Positions 22,904 through 35,042 of a stretch of DNA of 64,000 bases are shown piece by piece. The notes beneath the pieces are model-generated. The model saw only the letters and a list, made by a program, of their open reading frames with translations. It was not told the origin of the DNA and did no database searches. Each line of letters starts with the position of its first letter. Within the stretch, counting starts at the first letter, position 1. Location of the stretch: contig JAKCWW010000103.1 in assembly GCA_026260175.1 (NCBI GenBank), forward strand, positions 62,001-126,000, given 5' to 3'. The position numbers were made by a program, and so were the translations under genes. Origin of the DNA: Reticulitermes lucifugus. Its lineage: Eukaryota; Arthropoda; Insecta; Blattodea; Rhinotermitidae.

Positions 22904-25900
22904 ATCAACATTGCGGCTGAAGCCTGAAATCAAGGTGTACCAGAGCTGTTTATGCTTTTTTTTATCCTTAATTCGTGTCCCGCCAGCATTGCTAAACATA
23001 TTTGCCAACGTAAAGATCAGTATTATTGTTGGAAGTGTAAGCACATTTTATTTCAACAATACGTGACAACAGCAACTGTAATTTGGATATACCTACAAGA
23101 TCGTTCGCCCCTGTTCAGTGATTTATTTCCACGTTTAAAATGCATTACCTCCCCACATATTGTACCAATTTTGACTCTGTGGATATGAACGTGACGTCAC
23201 TAGTACTGTTTCTGTAGCAGTTATTGACTGCCGTTGCTTCCCACAACTCCACCCACCAGTTTCCCTCGTATTATGAATTGCTTTGTTCCTCTAGATCCGA
23301 ACTTACATAATATGCAACGTTTATTGCTTCCGTATAGATTCTGGATGCGTTACTCCTTTGTGTCTCAGCGTAGGTGCCTGATGTCTTTCAGGAGATGCAC
23401 GATTTTATATGATCTGTAAAAACATAAGTGCCATTATTAAAATCTTAAAGCTTCCAGGATATTCTAGTTTTAATACCAAGAATACTGAGGAAAGGAGGAA
23501 GAAGAAGTGGTACATGTTATGCAAAGTAGGTGTACAGCATGGATATGTCATTGCAGATTGAAATATTCAATGAATTTTGGTGACTGAATAAAGCCTATCG
23601 GTGCGTAAATATCTTATGGATGACTATTTTAATACAGTACTTGCTGGCTTAAAATTCGTCCATACGTACAGATTTATATATACTGGATGGACGGAGAAAG
23701 TTCTCTAACACTATGCAGACAGAAGACAGAGTTTGACTTTACTATTACCAAAGCCCGTCGTTGGATATGTTTTGAACCAGCTGAAACCACCTCCGATCCT
23801 CCCACACCTATCTCCCTAACATACATTTTACTGTTATCTACCAGTCTCCTTATAAGGTATTCTAATTAAACATTTTCGAAAGCATATCTGCACCAAAATT
23901 ATGTACGCATTCAATGTCTCTTCCATCTTAACTACATGCCCAGACAATCGTAATACTCTGGATTTCACCATCGAATCATAATGGGCTTAACTTGCGGCAC
24001 TTTTAAATTGCAGAGCTGCTCGTTATGTAATATCCTAATTGCTGACGTATTTAATCTTTCTTAGATCTGAATAAACAAAACTTTCATCAGGTTTGATCTT
24101 TACATGGAGAATAATGTTTATATTATCATTTTATATTTTTGTCTCTGACAGAATAATCTTCACGGAGCTTGATAACGAACGTCATGACACTGGGTGCTAC
24201 ACCCAGCTTTATTTTATTTAACAGTCAGTAATAAGAATATGACGGACTCGAGAACACGTGATGTGGGAGCGTCATTAGCGATATTCAGTTTACGGCCTTG
24301 AAATAGTGCTTAATGGAAAAATTATGCAAACTTTGGTTAAGGTACCTTTTGGTAAAATGTGAAATAATAAGATGGCGGCTACGCGAAACTTTTCTTCCGC
24401 TTTTGGTGTAATGTAGACAACTAAGTAACCGCTGAAACTAGGCATGTGAGATGTGGGGTAGAGTTAGATCATAAACACATCTATAGATTTTGTATGAATT
24501 ATTGGTTAGTAAGATGACAGTTACAATATTTCGGACTGTACGCATCTCATGCTGAGTCCTACAAATCTAACATGGAATTTATACTTACTTAAGGAGCTAT
24601 TTACAAAACTGAAATGAGGATATAATGAAAATATGAATGTAGGAGTAAGGAGATTTAATGAATTCTAACTCGTACTCCTTGATGGAGAGGGTGATTAAAG
24701 ACCTTTGACTGTAAGTAGATGAAGGTAAATTTACTCCTGAGTGGTAATTAAGTGCCTGAAGTACCCTGAAATATGAAGATGACGGTTTCTTAGGATGTGA
24801 TTTGTGGTTTGAGAGATAGGTACCGACACGCCTGACTGACCTACTGTCTCCATTTTTGTGGTATACGATGGAGACGACAGGTTTCTCCAGAACGTTTGTA
24901 TTTATCCGATCTACAGGGCGTCATATTCCATAAGCCCGTGATATCAATATTCATCACCCCCCGCTAGGGCCTTATGTTTCATACAAAAGGACATATACTG
25001 TGTTGTACAGTACAACTATCGTAATTTTCTTCACCTGGGACAGGGTTATACCATTTTTCTCCTTACCAAATATGTATACTATGGGGCAGGTTTCGGAAAC
25101 ATTCGAGGATATTACAAATATAAACCCAGAATTATTAAAATCCAATTCATATTTTTATTTTTAACCGCAGTTAACATAACATTTTATATACCCTTTAACT
25201 TCTCTGGTTCTCTCAGTCTCTCACAGTCTCTGTATCGCGCACGCGCAAGCACACACACACACACACTCACAAACGCGCACGCACACACTTCAACACTTTT
25301 CTCTTTGCTCGCAGAAAACTCATTTCTGTGACTGTCAGTCTGGCAGAAAAATATTACTCAACAACCATTTTGCACTTGAATGAGTCCTTTGTTTGTTTTA
25401 AATATAATGAGCAATGTCTTTTTTCTGTTAATTGCAACAGAATATTATCGTATGCTTCGAAGGGGACATTTGTGTAAAACAGCTCTTCTTTTCAGCATTT
25501 TTCCCTTCTAAGAGACACATCATCATGCCTTGTTTCCTGTTTACGCCTTGGTTGTCAGTTTCATTCCTGATATATAAAGATATTTCCACTTTATAAAACC
25601 TAAATATACGTTCACTGAAGACACATTATTTCGTGGTCGTATTTTACTCAGATTCCATATTCCTTTTTTCGCATTATTAACCTCGAAATTATATACTGTA
25701 CTCTTGTGTGATGTTTCTTGGTGTACAGGTATGAGGAGCATTTGAAAATGTCTGTGTGTTCTTTTAATTTTGTGATTCTTTGAGCAACAGAAATATCTGA
25801 TGAAGACATTTGTGTTTCTCTTAATTTTATGAAAATCATTTTCTTTTAGAAATAAAAAAGTTTCTGAGAATAAGTAGGCCTCTTTATCTTCCTGCAGGTC

Positions 25901-26230
25901 ACCAGCTTGAGGTTCTGTGAGAAAACATGCATTTTACAGACGCCCATAATAACTTTCTTCTGTCACGTAAACACAAATTATAGCGAAATATATATGTCCA
26001 GGTTTATTAAAGTCATTTACCTTGCCTGTAAAATTATTATCCCTTTACGGCTCAGTGGGAACTATCCGTACCACCTATTTCAATATTAAGGAATTGCATT
26101 TTTATGTACTTACGTGTTTTGTATGACGCTCACAAGGAAAGCAAATTGTTTTCCTGTAAAGCATTAACTGATTAGTCTTATAATTCTTATAGTTCTTTGA
26201 AAGATAGGAACAGAATTTGCATAAACATTC
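22904..26230. other. non-coding DNA with a CA microsatellite
   Basis: No exon was recognised on either strand. A CA/CG-CA repeat lies at about 25230-25290. Confidence 0.35.
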
Positions 26231-26370
26231 AAGTCTTGTGGATATGACGCCATGGCGATTGGTAAATAGTTATCAAAGTTTTGACCCTGACGATGGAGAC
26301 AGCTAGCTTCTCAGAAACATCAGTAACTATGTGAATCGACATGGCATCGTACCTCAAGAAACTAGAATCT
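26231..26370 (+). repeat. inverted-repeat element with hammerhead-like centre
   Basis: Left arm GACGCCATGGCGATTGG then TAAATAGTTATC (26246-26274) is complementary, with mismatches, to AGTAACTATGTGAATCGACA then TGGCATCG (26322-26349), and the pairing continues outward. The centre holds CTGACGA (26287-26293), a poorly paired stem II, and GAAACATC. The arms would form an extended stem I of the hammerhead-like fold. Confidence 0.5.
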
Positions 26371-26884
26371 TCATCAACCCTGCTGTGAGGTCCGTAAGTT
26401 TCGCAGATGATAGCCATTCCTCAAAGTGTTAACTCCGTGTCTTTATTTTCTGTAACTACTCAGAGAGAAGACTTTACGATGTTGAAAACTGTGCAAGCTT
26501 CATTATGTCTGACATTATCTTTCATTCGAATTCTTACCCTTTTTTGGTTCACTACGTACTTCACACGGTGTCACATGTCTCGGCGCATTAGCACGTATTT
26601 GACTTCTGTCTACGTTAACGTTTGTATGGGTCATAACCAGAACTGGAGGTAATGCTATAAAATTGCTGTGTGTGGACGGCACTTGCAATATGGTTTCTGA
26701 AAGAAGTGTTAGATTGACATTAGGGGAGTTAATGGGGTTAATTTATTTTTTTTCACTTCCTTTTTTCTTCCTTTTTTAAAATTCTGTTATATTAGTTATA
26801 CGTTCACTCGCATATTTTATAGTATGTTATTTTTGAGATCTCACGAAAATTGTACACTTTTGCCTTGTATTGAGATTTTGTATA

Positions 26885-26931
26885 TTATACACCTGATGAT
26901 GGTCGAACGACCGAAACATGTAGTGTAAGAA
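26885..26931 (+). ncRNA. candidate hammerhead ribozyme motif, best copy
   Basis: All conserved boxes are present: CTGATGA (26893-26899), stem II GGTC-GAAC-GACC (26901-26912), GAAAC (26913-26917), and a GTA cleavage-site triplet (26920-26922) closing the palindrome ACATGT. Stem I forms between TACAC (26888-26892) and GTGTA (26923-26927). Type I hammerheads with a minimal, palindromic stem III that works as a dimer are known from Penelope-like retroelements. An extra U (26900) between CTGATGA and stem II departs from the consensus, so activity is uncertain. No reverse transcriptase of that class was found nearby. Confidence 0.5.
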
Positions 26932-27954
26932 TAATCAGTGAATACAGGTTGTGTTGAACGGAACATATAAAGTAGTGTTTTATACTAGTAGCGCCGTTGT
27001 GTCAAAAACGGGATAATGCAGACCGCCCAGTGCATTAGAAAATACCAGTACAGCGTTTGAACCATATGCAGTCATCTTTTGGTACAGTGTCGACCTGAGG
27101 CTGCAGACTGCTGTTACGAGAGGAAGAGAAAGACCTAACATACAGTTTATTGCAGAGGTGTTATCCGTTCCATATATGCTAATGCTATCATATTGCCTGT
27201 GGCTTCGGCATTTTGATCTTCATATGACATACTTTATCAGACATTTTTGCTGTTAAGGAAGACAAACACGTTTAAGAACTGTAGGTGTTTGCTTCTACAT
27301 ACAGGTTCATTAAGCTTACCCTTCACCAATTAATTATTTTATGGCAACACAGTCCGTATCGTAGCGATAATGTAAAATATCTGAAACTGGTAACAGTAAT
27401 TTGGAGCGTACTAGATAGATAGTGTGAGTAGGTGTTCGAACACCGGATGCTATTGCATTCAGCGATTCAGTGAGCAGGACAGTCGTAATGTGAAAGAGAT
27501 CGGAAAATGTTTGACCGTTTGGGTGGCATTGCATAGACGGTTTGGGCGTGTCAGATGATAACCGTTGTTGGCTGCAAATCAACTTTGGTACTTACTTTTA
27601 TAAATACGCCATAATGTATTCCGTCACCTAGTCACGATTGATGCACTCGAAAACATGCAGAACTCCTTTCGACAAGACTCTCAAAATAAAGGGCCTGGTT
27701 CATTTTTAATTCTTGGTAATCTCTTAGCTTAAGCGTTTCCCTTATTAACTTTCTTTGCGTACTTTCTGTTTTTTCCTGGTCATAATTCATTTTTATCATG
27801 ATTGTATTTTGTATAGCAACCAATATATCAATAGCCTTGTACCGGGTGGCGCAAAACAGTGTGTTTTTTTTAAATTGTAAAGTCAATGGCTCTATGGATT
27901 TCGTTGAATCTCCTGTAGAGTCAGTCATTAGAGCATAATATCTAAGCATGTGCA
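26932..27954. other. non-coding DNA, nothing recognised
   Basis: Short ORFs at 27334 and 27632 on the minus strand have no domain or coding bias. Confidence 0.35.
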
Positions 27955-28185
27955 AAGGCCCCTTTGCCTAATTAAGCACTATCCCATGAACACGTATGTG
28001 TGAGCGGAGGTGTAACTTTACAGCTTCACGCCTAGGCCTCTTTATCCCCAAGAAAGGAGTGCAGGTACCCGTTAGAATGGGAGGCTGGATGGGCTCCAAA
28101 GCCGGTCTGGACGCCTGTGGGGAGAGACATACCTTGCTTCTGCCAAGAATATAACCACGATACCCCCGTCTTCCAGCCTGTTACT
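27955..28185 (-). mobile_element. SINE family A copy, minus strand
   Basis: Shows GGCCCCTTTGCCTAATTAAG, GGAGGTGTAACTTTACAGC, CACGCCTAGGCCTCTTTATC, GGTACCCGTTAGAATGGGAG, CAAAGCCGGTCTGGACGCC and the head region AAGAATATAACCACGATACC. Near full length. Confidence 0.75.
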
Positions 28186-31100
28186 CAGTTCAGATCAGTC
28201 GGTACAAAGAAATGTATTTTGTATTTGGAATATAAAAAATAGGCACTTTTCAGCCCGTTTTCCATCCACAAAAATCCTTACGAGGTCACCATGTTCTCAG
28301 TCTTTCAGAAAATAAGACTATCAGATCTCTATCTACCATATTCCGAGACACGCTCGGCGGTGTTTAAATGTGTGTGTACGCGTGTGATTTTGTGCGCTTG
28401 CGTGTCAATTTAACTTCTAAAGAAGCTGATCTATTTTCACGATATTGGTTGTGAACGTTATGCCAATTAAGGCCATCTCACTGCTGTATATTTTTAAATT
28501 CCTAAAGTCAGTAACAATAACATGGCGGACGTGCGAATTTGTGAGGCGGGAGTGACACTGGCGCCACTGACTGCAGGATAATAAAATACTATATGGTGAT
28601 AGACCGCGGAGAAATATGCAAATCTTGTTAAGGTGATGTTTTTTGTAGAACGTAAAGTAACAACACGGCGACTTGCGAAAATTGTCTTCAGTTTTCGGTT
28701 TGATGCTGGTAAATAGTTAACCATCGGAGCTAGGCAATTGAAATGTGGTATAGAGGTAGAGATTATAATTTACACAATATCTGCGAAGTATTGGTTTGCA
28801 AGTCAAAAGATACAAATATCGTGAAGATGCGAAACTCTAAGCTTATATAGGTGTGAATTATTTTTGCGCCATTGTATAAGGGTGGGTGCTGTAAAATTGA
28901 CTGTTGCAGTCACTACATTTTAAATATGACAATTTACTGCTTAAGAGCTTAGTTATACAAGAGATTGTTAATGTTTTTTGCCTTATGTTTTTCACCGGCC
29001 TTCGGCAAAAATGTTTTAAACTGCGATCTCGACGCAAAGGCATTGCGTATGTAATAATTCACTTCAGTTCCATTCAATTCAGTTCTTGTCTATTGACGTA
29101 CTGTGTTACTTGCCACGTGGCCAATAACAGAAAGAACACAACATGCAAACACAAATAACAAAGGAGAGTAAACAGGACAAACATCAAAACAAACATAAAC
29201 AAAACAAAAAAGATGATAATAATAGTAATAATAATAATAACTTGTTGTTAAAGTAGGATTTAAAACTTTGGTCAAAAGAGTAACAATGACTTACTTTTAT
29301 CACCATCTTGAAGCAGAAACGTGACTGCATTGCAGTGTAATGGAAGAAAAGAGAAACGGAAGAAGTGACATTGTATGACGGGCGTCTTTGGAAATAGAAG
29401 CTCTTTAAGACATACAATCCCTTCTAAACGCAGGTTGGCAGTGGCATCACAGGAACAACAAAGCTGATTTAATGTATGCCTCCTTTGCGCGGTGTTTGGC
29501 CATGCTAACAACCATAAGATAGTAGATTGTTATAGACATTTGTGAGATTTGCCGAGAATGGCAAGTTTTCATAATCACTATTGCCGTTTTTTCGTCTAAC
29601 TGACTGAAATTAGTTTGTAACTTAAACATGTTCGGTCTAAACAAATTATTTTTGCATAAAAATCATGAAAGGTTGCACACATAATTATATTCTTATATTC
29701 AGTTCATATTTTATTTTACGGAAATCCTCGATACCTGAGTTTCTTTGTTCTGATACAAGTGATTATTACAAAAAGTCAGGTGTTCCTGATACTGGAAGTA
29801 GGTAATAGAAAAATAATAAATTAAAACTATACCTATATAAAACTTAACTACGTCATATCTTCTTTCTGTCTTCTTATCACAGTGTTAAGTGTTGTTGTTG
29901 TTTTTGTTGAGGTCATGTGTTATATTCAACTGGATCTTGTTAATTTTTCGTACTTTCAAATTTGATTATACAATCGAACTGAGCACAGTATAACTCAGCA
30001 CATCAAAACTTCCATGAGAAGAGAATATTTACAACCAAATAGAAGGAAAGCATATGCATTGATAAGTAGAAGTGTTTTTCCTAATCCATGACAAAGTATT
30101 ATCCATGTGTCGCACCTCGTACATGTGTTTTCAATTTAGTATAATTTAACATATTTTGTCTAGCGACTCGAATATATATATATTTCTTTTTTTTTTTTTT
30201 GCTTTCAGTCTCGGAATACACGCATTGCAAAATGCTGACTTTTACTGTAACGGAGGTATAATGGTCAATTTTCCTAGATTCTCCGAGCCCATAAGATTTC
30301 ATGTGGTAATTGTGATGTGTAGTAGGCTAGGCAAAAATGTCTCCTTTATCGTGGATATTTTCCTGTCTCGCAAACACCGTATTTATTATTTTCCTTTGTA
30401 TATCCATTTAAACGCTGCACGGTTAATCTAGAAGCTGGTTGCTGTGAACATGTTAATAAGTGGTAACAAAAGTGTATCTTATTTCACATAATGTAAGATG
30501 GTATTTTGCTTGATATTAGTTTGAGATTAGGCGAACGGAAACTGTAATGATATTATGCCTAAGACTATATGGACATCTAACAAGTCTGGAACGTTTGATT
30601 TATATTTCATACTTTCATCCTATTTTGTAAAGAGATTTATTTTTTAGAAGTTGTTGTTAGGTTATGTTTAATTCTTGAAAGAACGCGAAATCACTGTTTA
30701 ACGATATGTGATTGTGGGAAACGAGCAAGCTTGTAAACAAAACTCTTGTAAGTGAAATTTCGAAGTTAACATGCGATGATGGAATCCGTTTGTTGTGGAT
30801 ATTTTTTTGTGTTAAGTTTATCGTCGTAGTAATGATGGACAATTAAACATCTAGTATAGGCCCCTTTATCATTGCATTATTAAGTATACTTCTTACACAT
30901 TCTTGTCAATCATTTTGAGCAAAACATTTTAAAGTCTAAACCCATTCATATTTGGATTAGTGGACAGTTCCTTGCTTTTCCGTACAGACACTATTATTAG
31001 ACGTGAGGACTTGGCATATTGTTAAATCATGCCTTATTTAAAAAGTGTTAAAATACAAATTTTTAGAGGCTCTGCTTTCCTTTGCAACGTGTGGAACTAT

Positions 31101-31360
31101 ATATCCAAAAATCTAATATAAACATTTGTGTTTCCTATAGCGACAGGCAATCCCGAGTCTTTTCATTTATAAAATTCTGAAAGAGTAGTCGATCAAATTT
31201 TCTGTTTCCTATACAACAGATTTGTATCAAAACGCACTGCTTCTTCAGTTTCGTGAACTGAGACCTTCACACTGCCACAGGTCTTTCTACCCATCACGCT
31301 CGCTGTCCCCGTATTTCACACGTCCGTGGTAATAGTCTTGTTACTGAAGTTTGGTTGTTG
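28186..31360. other. intergenic DNA; right part is the presumed neuroligin 3'UTR
   Basis: No exon was recognised. The neuroligin stop codon lies at 31361-31363 on the minus strand, so DNA immediately to the left must hold its 3'UTR. Several AATAAA-type hexamers occur on the minus strand (for example near 30380 and 30630), but none can be singled out. A T-run sits at 30186-30200. Confidence 0.4.
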
Positions 31361-32379
31361 TCACACTCGCAACTCTTCCATTTTGTTATTATGTGCACCA
31401 CCTTTCTTAGTTAACGTTCCGCCACTTCCTGGTCCTGCATTCAATATTTGCATGTTATGGGGTGGCAGCAAAGGCTGAGATTCGGGCCCACAGCTCTGTA
31501 ATTGATTTGGATTTGAAAGTGCTGGTATGGGAGGTTTAGGTGTTTTAGGAGGCGGTGGAGGCCTTGGCAGAGTTGATGTACCAGATGAGGAATTATTTGA
31601 TGGAGGGGGTGGTGGTAAGTCCGCAAATTCTGGTGGTGGTAATTGGTGATGGTGATGTGAGTGATGATGATGACCTAATATCGCACCTCCACCGCCTCCA
31701 GGATCAGTTCCTTTGACATTTGTTGTGCTCCCACCGCCACTACCGTCGACGGCAAGAAGGTCTCCACATATACTGTTCGGCATTTGACCATTTTCTGCTC
31801 TCTTCTTGCCTATAGCCCCCTGACCTCCACCTTCCTGGTGTAGTCTGCTCTTATCTCTCTGATAGTACACTCCAGCAAATATCAGGACGTTCAGTATCAA
31901 CAGAGAGCACCCTATCGCTATGGTGACGCTCAGTGCTGTAGAATACGCGGCGAAACCGTCTTCCGGTTGCTGAGGGGGTGACGCTGAAGCAGCTGCGGCA
32001 GCTGACGTTGCGTCATCGACATTCCTGTCAGAATCTGACGGTAAGAGGCTTAGACTCGTCACAACGGTGTTACCGGAAGTGTTCGCACTAGCCGGGTCTG
32101 CTTTGCCGCCTGCCTGTACTGCAGACGATGACGTGCTGGTGGCTTCAGCTGCTGGTTTCTTGGACAAAGGAGCGCCATCACTGAGGCCTGGTGGACGAAC
32201 TCGCCCATCGAAAGAGACGTCACCGCCCCCGGGGCCAATTGCGTGATCGTTGCCATCCTCGAGCATGTGGTGGGAGAGTGGTACGTCGTCCCCACCGGGA
32301 CGGTGCAAGTCCGGCACCAGATTCAGCCAGAAGGACAGGCGGTGTGCTCGGTAGTGCGTTTTAACTTTAGGCTTCGTGT
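31361..32379 (-). CDS. Nlg: neuroligin, terminal coding exon (transmembrane and cytoplasmic part)
   Basis: Neuroligins are postsynaptic cell-adhesion proteins whose cholinesterase-like ectodomain binds neurexin. This exon starts after a clear acceptor (TTCTGTTCACAG) and supplies the last two bases of a split Asp codon. It then encodes TKPKVKTHYRAHRLSFWLNL and VPDLHRP, the conserved end of the ectodomain, followed by a Ser/Thr/Ala-rich stalk of about 110 residues. A single transmembrane helix follows (YSTALSVTIAIGCSLLILNV then LIFAGVYY) with a positive QRDKSR stop. The tail has Gly runs, a nine-residue His-rich run, polyproline stretches (PPPPP, PRPPPPPKTP) and ends KMEELRV. Leu at -2 and Val at 0 fit a class II PDZ ligand. 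It contributes 338 codons plus the stop. The family is certain; which insect paralogue is not. Confidence 0.95.
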
Positions 32380-32984
32380 CTGTGAACAGAATACAATTAT
32401 TTCTTTCTCAGTTACATTCCAACTCCGAAAACAACATCAGCTTAATTTCTACGCAATTAAGGAAGAGTTTTGGGAAAAAATGCTAGATAATGTATAAGAA
32501 AGAACAACGAATTGAAATACAGCCTGGTATAAACTTAGTGAGAAGTTTGAAATCCCTTTGAGGAGACTTTACTAAAGGTGCAAACGTTAAACTTGTGATA
32601 ATTTTTAGGCCCATATCCTCAAATGCTTTGCGACGTTGCCCCGTGTTTACCACTTCACAGAACTGGTGTAACAATAAAAATTCTTTGTGAACATTACCGT
32701 GACAATTGAATTGGACGTGGTGTCAAAGTACCATAGCAGTCACGGTGACCTAACTCAAGACCCCAGGACGTCCGGTCCGTGAAGGATGCTATTATGAGCC
32801 TTTTACGGTACACAGCAATGACGCACTGCATACTCGACTACGTGCCATGCAGCAAGCGGATAAAAGAACAACGAACAAGACTGTTATTGGGTCATCTGTC
32901 GCGGAGCACACACGAAGTAATTGTTAAACGAATCAGTAATAATACGCCACCTGAATAAATCGTTTACTATAAAATCCTGCACTA

Positions 32985-33028
32985 ACCCTACATGTTTCGC
33001 TGACGCTATATCATCTTCAGGGACGTAT
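32985..33028 (-). other. hammerhead-like motif, intronic, sense to neuroligin
   Basis: The minus strand reads CTGAAGA (33020-33014, fits CTGANGA), a short stem TGA/TCA, GAAAC (32998-32994), and the ACATGT palindrome ending GTA. Stem I could pair GTCC with GGGT using wobbles. The boxes agree with the consensus, but the stem II base is unusual (GC left unpaired before GAAAC). Confidence 0.4.
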
Positions 33029-33739
33029 AATGAAGTGGAAACTGTCAGAAGTTTTGCATTGTAACATTCATTTTGGTACATGTTAACGTTTTAACATAGA
33101 CATTTTGAAATTGATTGTGAACTACTAAACTTGTTCTTTCGATGTAAATTTTGTGAGTCGTATACTGCAAGTTTCGACAAATCAGACCTCTATTTTCTAG
33201 TGTAATGACAATCAGCTATAACGTTTATTGTAAACAGACTGACACGTGTTTTGCAAATACCTTTAAATATACCGTTATTTTCAGTATGCCCATTTAAACA
33301 CAAGAAGGAACTTGACGTGGATGGGAATATTTTTATTTTTAATAGGCCTATTTGAAGTTTCTCATTAGATTACGTAAACAATAATTAAATGAGGGGTGCA
33401 CAAATTTTCGAAAATTCTACTTGCCACCTCAACATTCTAGGCGCCAGGAGCGTGATATGAAGCAAATTCCCTAATGAGGACCCAAAAATATTAGATGCCA
33501 CCGTACCAAATTTAACTTCCTGGACAACCTGGCGCCCGTCTTTTTCGCACTTCTGCATTAACCGTTGATTTAATTGAAAACTGTTTCAAATACCTGTAAT
33601 TATATCTTTAGTTTTTAGATAGTTGACATGTTTCCTTCCTATTCACTCTTCAAAATGTCACTCTCGTCCATTCAACTAGGCCTTTAGGTAATGGGTTTCT
33701 GAGCTGAGGGACAGAGTTGAATTCTGGAGTGCGGAGTTG

Positions 33740-33895
33740 AGATGTCTTCCTTTTCTACCTTGACTGGGACGGTTATTTGCAGCGGAAGGCTCTTTCACAT
33801 GGGGTTAACACGGATAGGACATGAAGCTCAGCATGGATCAATAATGCGTGATGCTATACCTTCACTCCCATATACGCCTTCACATTGATTTAAGT
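33740..33895 (+). mobile_element. strongly decayed SINE family A body
   Basis: Order CTTTCACATGGGGTTAACAC, GGACATGAAGCTCAG, GATGCTATACCTTCACTCCC, ATACGCCTTCACATTG follows the family body. Head and tail are missing. Confidence 0.45.
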
Positions 33896-34112
33896 GCAGG
33901 TATAAAGTTACTTTGCACATGTATTTCTAATCCCTAATATTGTGTCACACTTCAAAGGGTTATGCTAAAATAGGACAAATACACTTTCAATATTCTGTTA
34001 TAGAGTTCCTATAAAGTAGTATTACTGAAACAAAAACTGTCCACACCTCGTCTGAGTGAGCTGTGATGAAATGCCATGTTAATTTGTACAAAACGTTGTG
34101 CAGAGTAGCAAG

Positions 34113-34245
34113 GAATTCGGGTCTTCTAGGATATTGCGCCGTGTTGACTGGTATGTTTGCCCCGAAGATGAAGGCACTGCTGCCCTTCAAACCGTCGGTA
34201 ACTATTCACCAGTTGACAAGACTAACATCCCAGAAGACCTGAATC
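34113..34245 (+). repeat. inverted-repeat element with hammerhead-like centre
   Basis: The outer arm GAATTCGGGTCTTCTAGGAT is complementary to ATCCCAGAAGACCTGAATC at the right end, with further pairing around TTGACTGGT / ACCAGTTGAC. The centre has CCGAAGATGAAGGC, loop, GCCCTTCAAAC, then CGTCGGTAACTATT, the same module order as at 22813 and 26231. Core boxes are mutated. Confidence 0.5.
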
Positions 34246-35042
34246 TTCGGGAACCCCACTTAGAGGACCTCAACTATCGTAAGGGCTTCCTGTTCGTAGA
34301 CGGCATGGAAAACATCTTATATTAATATCTTCCCTTCTGTAAGAACCGTTTCACAGAATGCAGCGCAAATAAATCTTCCGTGACGGTGGATAATGAGGAA
34401 GTTTGAGGAAGGAGTAAACGTCTTTAAAACACGTACTACTTTGCGCGATTACGGGAAGCAACTGCTATTAGACGAAACGGCTTGAAGTGTAATGTGCGTA
34501 TGTTAAAGTATAGAACGGACTGAAAAATGCTGGGGAGAGGAAATAAATTGCAGGGATTTACTCTAGGCTGCAAACTTAAAAAAAAAAGTAATCAGGAAAG
34601 GGGGGGGGGTAGAGCAAGTGTGACACTAAAATTTCTTAGTAAGAAGAAAAGTTCTGTAAACTTAGTAACTATTTTATTATACTTGTAATTACTGTGTCAT
34701 TTTGTGACATAAGGTGTTTGATATTTCAGAGCTTTAAAACAGAACATATTTTAGGTTTGTGGCTTTCAATGGAGCTGTTACGATAGGTGGATGATATACA
34801 CTTCGAATTTCAAACAATAAAACGTCCATTTTGCAAAAAAAGTCAATGAATTTATTTTACCATTAATAAGCACTGTGAATGCTGAGTCTGTGTGCACGCA
34901 GTGACGTCATTTGGAATCCGCTTGATAAAACGTGGTAACTACAGTATTTCATAAATGGACTGTGTTTTGTCCAAAATAAACAGTGTGGACTCTCCGGTCT
35001 TAAGAGGATTCAACACTGCTAATACCAGGATCACGATTCGGA

